Source of the DNA: Dipylidium caninum
Lineage: Eukaryota > Platyhelminthes > Cestoda > Cyclophyllidea > Dipylidiidae
Direction of reading: 5' to 3'
Length of the DNA: 64,000 nt
Assembly: GCA_017562135.1 (NCBI GenBank)
Contig: QEYB01000093.1
Coordinates: 434,001 to 498,000 of the forward strand
The notes beneath the pieces were generated by a model. The model had not been told where the DNA came from. It saw only the letters and a list, made by a program, of their open reading frames with translations, and did no database searches. Of the stretch, positions 13,501-25,200 are shown piece by piece. The translations under genes and the position numbers were made by a program. Numbering within the stretch: the first letter of the stretch is position 1; each line of letters opens with the position of its first letter.

Positions 13501-16500
13501 CGGTAATCGCTGGCCGAAAGACTTCCTCCTTTAAAGGGGTCAAGGGCCAGGCCATGGTCGGTGATAGGACAGAGCGAGCGACGGAAGCGAACAAGCCCGA
13601 TACTGCTGCAGCTGCTGAGTTGCCCCAGGTTGAGGCTGGCCGAGACGTTGAGGAAGATAGTGCTGTGACAAAATTGCAGCACTGTGTGCATGAGGCGAAA
13701 ACTAGCTTCCTCCGACGGCTTTGCCACAATATAATGCAGGTGTCTTTTTTGGCTAGCAGTCCGGATGACCTCCTCGTGGAAATGCAACCGGAAGTGGTGC
13801 TGGATTTCGATCTCGACACAGTCTTCAGTAGCATGGGAAATGGGTCATTTAAACCCAAAAAGTAAGCACGTGCTATTCATGATTTCAGTGTTTCTTTGTT
13901 GGGCATTCTTACCAATGTATGCTCTCATTTAAGAACTTGCTTTTCGTAATCGGTATCTATATTTTATACACAACCAAAAAGTTCTATCCTGATTGGATCA
14001 GTGTGCAAATAGGGACAATTATGTTTTGTGAAAGTTTTGAAACATTTTTAGGCCTAAAGCATATTTGATTTACTTTCCCATGATTCATGGAATCTTCTTG
14101 GAAACTGTAGAGTGTTTTTCAAAATCCAAATGAATTTCATAATTGAATCCTCGTCTGGATTTTTTATAAGTAGTGACCCCTTTCTGTTCAGTCGGAACTA
14201 CATATTAATAATCATGTAGTGGTGTTAAATCAACACCTTTGATGTAAATTTTGAGGCCACTGTTGATATACTCGCAGATCCCACCTCTGAAAACTATCTT
14301 TGTGTCCCCGTAACCAACACTTCTTCCTCATTTTTTCTATTGCTCACACTGCGGCTACCTGTAAGACTGCGTGCCTCGACTAAATAGCTCTCAACATCTT
14401 TTACGTACTGACTCGGAGTATAATATACAAAGTATTCGGTAGTGCATCTTAAAAAATCATGATTGATTGAATGTTATTGAAATGCGTAATATTTATAACG
14501 AGTTCCACTGAAGCGATATTTCGATTTTTTAAAATGCTCAAATTATCTTTGGAAACACTTAGATTTAAAGTCATTTACAATTTCCTTGTGGTTTAAATGT
14601 CTTAGATTTGGAATTGCTATCAAAATTGGTCATTTGTTGAATTGTAAGGCGTGTAAATTTGGTTATTCTGTGCTCTGCCTTTACAAATTTGTGCTGTCTT
14701 CCCATGCAGGTTCTCGCGTAATCTGGGTAGAGCAATCTCAATGAAAACGCCTCGACGTCCACCGAACCTCCGTCACGTTAACGGTCTTCCGACTAATTCT
14801 AATCAGGCTTGCAGCAGCGCTACTCGGCATGTTGAGAGACGTGCCCTCTCCCATACATCAGGACGTCCACTCGGAATCCGAGAGAGTGTTTCAAACACCG
14901 CTCTCTCCTCCAGCATCTCACTTCACTCCACCATGGCCACTGCTTTCGAGAAAGAAGGGGATCACCAGCAGCATGATTTGTCTTCGGAGTTTGCTACCCC
15001 ATCACGTCCTTCAGTTCTCGGTTCCATATTCAGTGGGGTGGGTTGTTTTCCCTAACAGCAAATCGCGCTGAGTGGGGACCGGGTATGACAAACAATCATA
15101 AGTGGAGGATTATGCTGTTTCTATCTAGGTGTTATTTTTTGTGCTACTTCCGATAAGCTGAATGTACAGAGTGTTGCTGAGTTTTACCAGGTTGCAAACT
15201 GAGTGTTGTTATTAGTGTGCAAATGAAAGATGAGTCTCGGATCTGAAGAAACCCTTCCAGTATCTAATAATGCCGAAAGGGTCTGCTTATTTCCCACTGA
15301 GATATTTGGTTGAAATCTTTTGATTCTACATTTTTTCATGCATGTACAATCGGTTTGCCATGGTGAAATATATTATTCAGTGCAATATTTCTTTATTTAT
15401 TATTGAAATTGTGCGTCTTAATTGTTTCAGCTGCTCTCTCACACTGCCAAAGCAGCTTCGGTGAAGTCCTCCACAAGGACAATAAACGATCTTGATGAGG
15501 CAGTGGGAACTGAGTCCCAGTTAGTGAATGAAAGCTTTACATCACAAAATACTTCGGTTACTTCAACAGTTGAAAACATCGGGGCTGTCGCGGCCCATGT
15601 TCCTCCCTCAATGATGAAACGGAAAGACCTTTGGCTTGATTTCATATCAGATGATGAAGGGGATGAAGCAACGCCGAGTGAAAGAACGAACCATTGTGGA
15701 GGTTGTGGTGGGGGAGGATGACGTTATCTCAGTGGATTCATTCTGCTCTACTTCGGGTCCCTGGCCTGCCTTTTTTCCTCCTCCTGTCCTCCCTGTTGCT
15801 GCGGGTAAGAAGCCCAAAACATGTCTCGATATGGCCACGTCTTCTACCACTTCTCTCCACTCGACCTGCTCCCGCTCCAATGGCGATAAGAGTAATGGAA
15901 GACAATCTTTCGGTGGCCTAATGTGAGTCTATCGCACCGTTTTGCTGCCATCGGCTTGGTTTTAATCAACTTTATGGTAGCCAGTTTTTTAAATCAATGT
16001 AATGAAATGAGACATTCTTGCTTTGAGGAGCACAAGGGGTCGCTTCTACCTCAAAATCATGATTGTAAATGGGGATACTTTACTTGTTTTTTGAATAAAT
16101 GAAAGAATTAACTAATTTCTCCCACGATGCCGTGGCGGCGCCCCTGTGACGAGTTAAAATAAATCAGCACTATCCTCTATCAAATTCCTCTTTTCATGAT
16201 AATTGATTGCATTGGCAGCATAGCAATCATAGCTATGCGATTTCGTTTTACCAGCCCCACCTTGGTGTTCCTAATGAAACATTTACACACTGCATGCATG
16301 CATCAGCAATTCTGCGCCGCATTTCCCCTTAAGCTTTAGCTTATCACTTTTTCTTCCAGGGCTTTTATATGTTACTGACCATTGCCCTATCGAACAATCC
16401 AAATTTTTATTAACTTCAAATTAAAAAAAGTATTGTTTAACCAACACTGATACCGATGATGCATGGCCGTATTGCGAGTGAGATGTGGGCGGGGTGTTTA

Positions 16501-18224
16501 GCTGCTCTAAGGGCCCATAGTTCTCTATCGTATTTTTCTGCTATTTTTAACATTGACATTACCTATTTATAACCATCGCCTCCGTGCGCTATCAAACGTT
16601 TTCTCAATAATGTGTTTGTCGTCTAGCGAACTTTCCGTTTTTGTAACACGACTCGTATCTTAATGAAAAAGAACTTGGCTGCTTAGTTAACTCTAACAAG
16701 GTTTTTGGTGCCTGTGTACTTACTCTGCTTTAAAATCACATTCTATCACTTGTTTCCCTTTTAGTAAACAATATTTTGTTTCCTCATTAGGAGTGCGACA
16801 CGAAAGAGTATTTGCCGTTCTTTCTTGGCGGGCATCCGTCGATCCAAGCCCTCGGAGAGGTCGCATCAACAAACGGTCTCAAATTTAGATTCTTTATCGC
16901 GGGCGGCCCCACTGGCGACACCGGACGAGGATGAGTGTGGTGTGGAGGCGGAGTCAGGAGAAAAGGGAGGAACCAGTTTGTCGGTGAATCATCAGCCCAT
17001 GTCTCTCCTTCGTTCCGTTGATGTGCGCAACTCAATTTCCACTTCAGGTACTCCCGGCCTAGATAAGGTTAGTTGATCAATTTTGTACATGGAACCGGAC
17101 GTATATCATTGTGCTATTTTCTATCCTGTTGCAAATGTTAAATGTCGTAGGTTTGGACGAGCCAAACAGCGTTTCGAGGAACAATTCTATTTTTATCTCG
17201 ATCTCTGCCCATATGTTGAGGTTACTGATTCTAACCTTTTAAATTACGGCTACATATTTCCGTAAACCATATCGTTGTCCTTCGGAGCTCGTGATTTCCA
17301 CAGTAGCTTCTGTACTGCCTGTGAATAGCTCCTTCCTCTTGTTATCCGAACAGTTGAATCGTTAATGATAGAAAGTGGCGTATTTTAGTTAGCTAGCTGT
17401 CGGAAGTTCGTTAGCCAGCTTATTTTCATTTCAAAATAGATTTTATAGGGGTGTCTACGCTTTTGGCACATTGGCACTTTGTATGGCCTTGGAAAATATC
17501 TTTTTGCTGCTGAAAGCGCTATCTTTCGTTTAGAAACACTTTTTAATGCGTTTTTCTGTGGTTCTCGGTGTATACCCACCTGCGCGTATCAGGTTTGTTG
17601 ATACACTCAGTGTCCACATCCCTTTAGTCTGTCTCCGAGTGCAATCTCGCGCGTCGAGCGAATCAACCACTTTCTCGAGTCCAAGCGACCAGTAGTTCGA
17701 CTTCTATTAAAAACCTCTTCGCTTCCCCCTTCCGGGTCCCCATCGCCCCTCCGCTGCGAAAATCAATGGCGGCGTCGTCATCGTCAAATGCAATGGACTC
17801 GACAAGAAAAGTAAAAGCTAGTCAACGCACCTCCTCCCAGGAAAGCATAACCAGTTGGAGCAGTCTTATCACTCTTCACGAGAGCCGTGGTGAAGATCTC
17901 GAAAACCCTGATGGTGTAGAGGCGGTAATGCGTCCTTGTCCTGCTGATCCTTCGTTCGATACCTGCAGTATGATTGTGCATCCCTCCCCATCTCTTTTGA
18001 GCTCCTCTTCTTCCTACTTTAAGAAACTAAAAGTTAGTAAGAAGGGTAAATCTCGACGTACCTACGGCAGCAACCTCCTTCACCGTCCTAAAAGCGAAAT
18101 AATGGTTGGGGAGGAGGGAGAAGTTCTTCCGACTGACAAAGGTGGCAGTGGACAGGGCTCGTCCAGTGCGGGTTCTACAAGTCGTCGGGAAAGCTTCTTC
18201 AAAAGAGCTTTTTTATTTAAATGA
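7535..18224 (+). CDS. ECT2: ECT2-like Rho guanine nucleotide exchange factor (BRCT-DH-PH), 18 exons
   Basis: ECT2 activates RhoA at the cell equator to drive cytokinesis. Exons: 7535-7714, 8581-8637, 8660-8968, 9033-9254, 9302-9493, 9565-9907, 10006-10299, 10381-10538, 10894-11091, 11286-11469, 11650-11810, 11884-12079, 13102-13861, 14710-15037, 15431-15677, 15733-15922, 16791-17067, 17628-18224. They join in frame to 1630 aa. Order: a degenerate N-terminal BRCT (LTVVGSEVFSNKLF to about residue 150); BRCT1 ending VSWVEEAWNLRH; BRCT2 ending LDWFWKSLQS; DH domain about 555-770 with FLLTERNYLNILEYL, GGPILPRAE and SGRQSLSDLLVRPVQRLPS; split PH domain (VTLFLLTDCLEIARPRKR, then LLLLKLQDVKRVLDL). 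The order and motifs match animal ECT2. The last 550 residues are Ser/Thr-rich and basic, much longer than the vertebrate tail. Exons 1-2 and the 55-nt intron at 15678-15732 are less certain. Exon 1 uses a GC donor. Upstream exons are possible. Confidence 0.9.
12080..13101 (+). other. ECT2 intron 12, 1.0 kb, AT-rich
   Basis: A GTGGGT...TTTTAG intron that splits the PH domain coding sequence. I see no exon, RNA gene or repeat in it. Confidence 0.6.
13862..14709 (+). other. ECT2 intron 13, 0.85 kb
   Basis: The donor is GTAAGC and the acceptor CCATGCAG, in phase 2. The interval is AT-rich and nothing further was recognised. Confidence 0.6.
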
Positions 18225-19255
18225 ATGCTTGCAACTCATCGTTTCTGACTGTTTTTTTATCATCTCCTTTAAACCCTTCTACCGTTGTTGTTGAATGACC
18301 TATACAATTAATTAGGTGAACTTTGGCATATATATCTTCATCTCACTCCAAGTTATCTATCGATGCTAATCGAATGGGTTGACCTTAAAACAATAGTCTT
18401 TTGGCAATTAGGCCTCGGAGGATATTCTGACTTATTTGACAAGTTGTTTTTAGGTGCTGTGCCCGTTCATGTCTTCCCATCCTCAGACCATCAGGTTCGT
18501 GAAGCGAAATACTTTTAGCAACCATTTGGAACTCTGCAAGAGGATATCAGGTTGTAGGTGGGCCCTTTTTGGTGCAAATTTCCTAGGAGGTGATGGTGGC
18601 ATTTGACTACAGATCGGATGCAGTTACTCCACTCATCACCAAGTAGAGCAATAGGATGAGAATTAGCTTTTAGGAGAAAATGCAGTTTGTAAATAGCTAT
18701 CTTCGTTACACCAGATGGTCATGGTGCTACCAAGTCTTTTTTCAGCTTGGCTAAGCTTAGTGAAAGCGGGCTGACACGATGCAATCTCTTCATTTTAAAC
18801 GGATAGTTATGGCTTAGTATCTCCCTGTTTTCATGTGAAAGTGACCACACTTTGTCGGTTTATTGCCCGATTGCGATTTTGGTAGATCTTGTTTCTAATC
18901 AAGTCAAGTACGGAAGGTAAAGTGTTTGTTACCGTTCGAGAGCACACTTGGTCGCCGCGTTATTGTCATTAGTTTGTCGAAGTGAGGTCATTGGACGTGG
19001 CGCGGGGGTGCACGTATCCCCCCGTTGTTTAGACTCATCGCGGGCGCGTATTGTAATTGGCTGTGGCGACCAATCAAAAGTTGCCGGCGCTGATCCAACC
19101 AGGTGGCGGCACGAGAAGGCCTCTGCGCGTGCCCACACGCACACTTGCGTCGGAATCCACAAGTCGTAGAGCAAAGCGTGAAACATCACCCTGCTCCTAG
19201 CTTTTGTGCAAAAAGCACTTGGTTCTCTTTTTAATCGTTGAGTTAGAACAACCGC
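18225..19255 (+). other. ECT2-RADIL intergenic region
   Basis: About 1 kb between the ECT2 stop and the RADIL start, on the same strand. It holds the ECT2 3' UTR and presumably the RADIL promoter. The last 300 bp are clearly more GC/CpG-rich and contain paired inverted CCAAT boxes. No gene was seen. Confidence 0.5.
19056..19074 (+). promoter_or_regulatory. Inverted pair of CCAAT boxes upstream of RADIL
   Basis: ATTGGCTGTGGCGACCAAT contains CCAAT boxes on both strands, facing each other 9 bp apart, about 180 bp before the RADIL start codon in a CpG-rich stretch. This is the known arrangement of NF-Y sites in TATA-less promoters. Assigning it to RADIL rests on position only. Confidence 0.4.
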
Positions 19256-22200
19256 ATGTCCTCAAATGAAAAAAATCGAAGCACCTTTGCGAATGGGAAA
19301 CTTAAACAACTCTTATTCACCCAAACTCCGCATAGACATCGAAAACGGAGTACGTCTAGTGCCATCTCTACCCAATCTATGCCCGGGTTGGGACGTGAGA
19401 TGTCCTTCATGGGGATGAACCAAGGAGAGGGTAATTTTTGTCAATACTTGCGGATCTTCTGTGAACAAGTCTGTCGTTCAGCTGAATTTAAAACGATTTC
19501 CATACGAAGGGATGATACTGTGTCTCAATGTGTTGAGAAGGTGGTCCAACAACTCGCTTCAGAGGGATTTAATGTCGGAAATCAGTGCTTCCTTTTCGAA
19601 ACAATTGGAAAACTTCCACCCAATTCGAAGGCCATTAAGGAATCAGGAGAAGTGATTGATCCTGGGGAGGATTTTACGGAACTGAGTTCACGTCCTTTAC
19701 CTCCGAATGAAGTATTAATGAATGTCTTTTCCCTCACGGTGCCCGCGCCCGGACTGTGCCGCCGCTTTGAATTACGGAAACAGCCAGCTGCACTCACCTT
19801 TCCAAACCTGCTCAGAACTCCTAACTCGAGCGATTCAAAACATTATAACGTAGGAGGGAACGGCGCACCACTTTTGGCACCTTGTGGTCCCTTCCTTCTT
19901 TTGATCAAGGGAACCCGACCGGAAAGTGATTTTTTGGTGCACGAATTCTCTACCCTCCGTTGTAGACGTCGCGACGAGATGACGATGGGCACTTCGGAGT
20001 ACGACGATATTCGGTTATATCTTCCTCCGGATGCAAGAATTTCCCGCGAGAACATAATTGTCAATGGAAATGGCCATATTGAATCAGAATCGCCCATCCG
20101 GTTCAAAGTTAAAGCGGATCTGGGTAGCACCAATACTAAGGCCATTTGGCTTTGTGTACATACCACCTACAACGCCATTCAACCAAAGTGTCCCCTTTCG
20201 GTGGCTCTAAATTGGGAAATAATTACCGATTCGGCCAACCTCCCCTTCAGCAAATGCCTAAAACCCGGTGACATTATCCGTGTCGAGACATCGAATCTCG
20301 CGTATGTGTTTGTGTTCAAAGACTCAACAATATTGCCCGAACACAAACTCCACCTAGGCTTTCTGACGTTACCTCAATTGCCTCCAGTCGGCGGCAAACC
20401 ACCCACTGGTCAAAATGGAAGCCGGTCGGCCGTGAGAACCGCGCGAATCGATGCTTACGTTCGCAAAGATTCCAACGCCGGCAACCACAGTGTTAGTAGC
20501 CCCAACGTTCTCCCATCAGCTTCCAGCGCAGACTTGATTGTGGAACCTCTATTTCCCCACACTTCCTCTAAGAGCGGTGACTCGAAGTGGAGTGAAATAG
20601 GCGGCATTCTGCCAGATGTGGGGGTTGCTGCCGGTTGCTTCGCTCATCTTCTGCGGTCAGTTGTCAAACATGGGTTAGACACTGGCGGCCAAAACTATGC
20701 GACACACGCCAATGAGGATGGGGTACTCCGAAAACTGAGTCAGGCACTATGGAGAGAGTTGGAGAAACTCAACCGAGTGAGTCGAAGTTCTTTGTATATA
20801 CTTTAAGTGTGCCCATTATTCAATTCAACACAATTTCATGGTCGGATTAAACCCGGGGACAGAGTAGAGGAGACCGATTTGTAACCAATGATAAAGGTTA
20901 ACCACAATAGCAAATAAATTTAAATAACAATGTAGCTTTTCGTCAAAGTTCCAAATAGACGTGTCTCACCTTTCGGTCGTTTTTCTCAATCTTTTTTTGC
21001 CTTTTATTACGGTTCTGCGATTATTTTCACCCAAACAGGCCCATGATTAGCCTCTACAAATATTTCTGACTGTCTCAATGCTACTTTTTCGTCTTCTGCG
21101 CCTGTTTCATGAGATGCATAAAACAATCATTGCAGTCTGGTCTGGAAAAGTATTTCTGCTTCTAAAAAGCTCCTATTGAGGCGTCAGAGGCGGAGCGGGT
21201 GGGGGGGGGGAGGGGGCAGTCATTTGTGGCAGTAGCAGTGAGATGAAGATGTCGCTGACACTGCGCCACGCCATCTTCCTTTCATCGCATCTTCCCACGG
21301 AGATCATTATAAACCGAGGTCGCAGAAGACCTCAATTTAACACTGGCATGCGTGTCCTTATAGCGTGGTCCTCGTAATTGCCAACACGCGCAGGACTGAT
21401 CCGCAGACGTTAACACCGAACCAACCAAGTCGCAAGTTTCACCCTCGTGCCGGCCACGATAAAACGTATGCGGCAGAAGCACTGCCTGTGTACTATTAAA
21501 GTTGCCTCTGCGTGCCCATGGATCGCAGACCCGGACAAGTTAAGTGCTTTCCTGCACCGTGCAATCTCGACGCGTCCGCTATCACTAAGGCCCCGCTTCC
21601 ATTCGCCTGTCTTGGCCCAGGGTCACCAGGACGCTGCATGCGTATTCGTGCCTCTGTGCAAAGTTTATAAAACTATTTATGCAGTGAGCAACTTGGTTTG
21701 GTTAAAATCACTGAACTAGATATGGGGTGATGAAGTGGATTGGGAAAGAGTAAGCACTTTAAAATTGAGGCAGCTGATCAACGAATGTCGACGTTTGTAT
21801 CTGAGTGATGCAATGCGTAGCCTCGAGAAGTCAGCTTACTTCTGGCACACCTCGACTCCTACCACGTTAAAATGCACGCTAAGTGGAGAGCCGAAGAAAG
21901 TGCCAATTGAAATAGGTCCACGCGTCCCACAACCTTTTAATCTTCTTCTCTGAGGTACGCAAAACGGACGGGCACTTTATTTGCTTTTTCCCGACAAAGC
22001 GCGAGTTAGAGCAACTGTCCTGGAAGGCAATCAGAATGGAGGTTTGCTAACGCTTGCCCACATAATCTACGCAAAGTCAACCGATATATTGTTTTTCGGA
22101 AGGTGATACTTTTCTGGTATGCAGGATAGAGTTTCATTTGCTCGGCAATTCTCTCGTCTGTATTTAATGGATATGGTCACCAAATTCAGCTAGGGACGCT

Positions 22201-25200
22201 GTCTCAGATGAGATTAGTGGTGGAGAAGGGAAACATTCTGCCTTTTGTGATTTTTACTCCTCGACAACTACACTCGAACAAGCAATGGGGTGTTGGGCAC
22301 TTTGCCTCTTTTGCCGCCGAGAAGCGTGGCTCTTGGAGAGCACGAGCCCAGACTCGTAGTGATGTGAAGGAATGTAATTAAGCAGAGGTGTAACGTCTTC
22401 GGTGCACCCACCTGCACCAACTTGTGCAGGCTGTGACGAGAGCCCCACGTTCGGTTGCGCCACCCTTCGCTTAGTGTGTAATCCCCCCAAACAGTCGCTT
22501 GGTCTGCGAACTCAGTATATCTTTGGGTATTTTCATTAATTTAGCGAGAGAATTAATCTAATAGGTAATTGCCTTAGAAATTATGGCACTAATTAGCATA
22601 TTCTGACTTCAGTTCCCATGGGTGTTGCTGTTGCGGCGCCTTCATGATGGATTCGAGAGCAGTGTTGAGTGTGCATTTGTAAACTGTGAAGGTATACATT
22701 CTCTCCCCGTCTTTTTGCCGTTTTATCAGTGTCATTGTCCCCTTTCCCTCTTCCTCCAGGGCGCATGACGTGTTGTGTGAATTCTATAAAATGAAATGCA
22801 AAACACTTTAAACCCAGCGGAATTTAGGCAAATGGAGAAGAACCCTCGTCTTTTTATTATAGTGTTTTTCACCACTTCGCGAGCAAAAAAAGTGGCAATG
22901 GCCACCTTTTCACATCACTCGGGTAACCGCCCCTTTGCATATGCAAATAAACTGGGAGTACCAAGTACCTTTTTTGTCGATTTTCATCGGTGTGGGCTCT
23001 GAAGCTTCGATACAACTCGCATGTAGGCGCAGCCCAAGAACCACTCGGTCACAAAACGTCTCTCTCGTCTTCTCTCCTCGCGCGAATGATTCACCACCCA
23101 CGACAGGGGTGGATGTCGTGGCAGAGGCTGAATTTCGGTGACTCGACACAACCTCTGTCGAGTTCGTCTTGTCCCACCCCAGCTCTTTCTGAGCTCGTCC
23201 CGCAAATATATGCTCGACGCGTCTCTCGAGGCGCATGTATGTGTATGTTGGTGTGTTTGTGTGCCTCCAGTGAGTTGTCAGGCCCATGTGAGATGCGAAC
23301 GACTTAACAAACAGGCTAACAAAATCGAAGTAGTCTCCGTTCGCTCCCCACCCGCAGATGTGTCTTCGTGCCTGATCTTGAATGACCCACCCTTTTCGCT
23401 CGATGACTAGAGTAATTAAAATTTACCTCCGTTTGACAGAGCTATCTGCCTGGGGAATCGCGCCTTCTTCTTACTTTATTTCCATTTCACCGCATTAACT
23501 ATTCACACTGACTTCACCGCCGCGACCTACGCTTACATTTTTGTTCGAGTCGACGATTGGAGGAGCAGCGCACATCTGGCAATTTTAGAGCCCACAAATT
23601 CGTGTTCACCCATCAGTGAGAAAAGGCACCAAACATTGGTAAAAGGATGTGGTCTACCTGTGAACCCATTTCGAAAGGACGAAACTAATGCGTCAATTTT
23701 TGATGTGACATGCGCGTAAAACTGTCTGATTCCCGCGCCCCTACTCGTACTATCCAAAAGCAGTCATCTGGTTTATTTTTCGTAGGTAGCATAAAAAATG
23801 GTTACATTGGCCAGAGAGGCCGATTCCTTTATAAAGCTTTCCCCTTGACACTCAAACTCTCATCTGTAATATACCCCACATTAGAGAAAATCCGGTCCGA
23901 CTTTATGCCCGCTCCAGTCCAGTGACTCTATGAAATGCCAGACGCGGAGCGTCTTCTAGGCGTTTTTGTCGAGTCGCACGTGGGCCCGCGGATTTACCAT
24001 GGAGACGGCGTGGAGTTCCCCTTCCACACGAACGCGGTTTGCCGTCTTTGCGGTGACCTCGTAGAAGAGGATGGGGCCGCGTTTAAAAATTTGGTCGTCC
24101 GAGCGTACTTTAGGGCATTCGGCGGGGTCACGCCTCAGCCTCGCTTTGTGAATCCTTGTGGACTTCGAGGCGATGCGCGACACTACCTTGTTTGCCTCCT
24201 TATAACACTTTCAATTAAGTTTCGGTGGTTATTTTGAAACAACCCCGTCTTGTAGATTAAATGATATATAAATTTACTTTCGTGGGCGCCAAATCGGAAA
24301 TTGGCAAAGCCCCTAGGGGCGTCAACATCCGAGGGCCGGCGATCGTATTAAGATCGCTTCAGTTGGAGAACGCCTCTGTCGTTCGGTGAATGTACATTTT
24401 TACACCTTTGCCTGTCTGAAGTCACTGACCTCGGGGCGTTGCGTAAGCAGGCTGAGTTCTTCTTCTACGATAACAAACCCACTCGTGGAGGCGATGGGGA
24501 TTTAGAAAAAAAAATAGCCACGCAACTAAGTCATCTTTCAAGGGTCGAGGAGCGTGGAAGAGAGGTGTAATTTTACATCTGACTCACCTTATTCGCGTGC
24601 GCAGTTATGAAATTTCACTACTTATTTCTTCTCTCAGAATTTAACACGGTTGATTTGTGACAGGCGAAGGCTGCACATATGAACCAAAACGCGGAAATTC
24701 CTCGAGTCATTCGGAAGGTGCCATATAGAACCATAAGTGAGTGACTTCCAGGTGGATGCCCACCACCAGACTCCAGAACAACGCCGTGACAGAATGGAAT
24801 CGTTCTGTTCCCCCGACCCAGTCATTAAGGCGGTCTCTCTAACTCTCTCTGCCCCTCTCAGGGGAGGAGCGTAACGCCGCTCAGCAGTAACAAGGGGCAA
24901 TTATAATTTGATGTCCAAATACGTGCTGGAAGTCGGGAAAGTATTTAGGTATATTGTGGAACTGCTCCACGAGTCTTTGGTTGGACTTACGATTCAGAAT
25001 GCTGGAGGGAAGAGGCGGGACGGTGCCCAATCCCCCCACTCTGCCGGGTGATTGTTAAAAGCGATGAGGTTAAGACGAAGAAATAGACATTAATCGCGTG
25101 AACTAGGTTTCAGCTCGCATTACATCTATTGCGCGAAGTCAAATTTCCGCAATTTCACCTGTTGAATGCTTCTTGCCGCACTTACTGGTGCTGACTGAGA

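Noticed and set aside
23935..24237. 100-codon open frame in RADIL intron 1
   Set aside because: No similarity recognised and no phase-compatible splice sites that would add it to RADIL.
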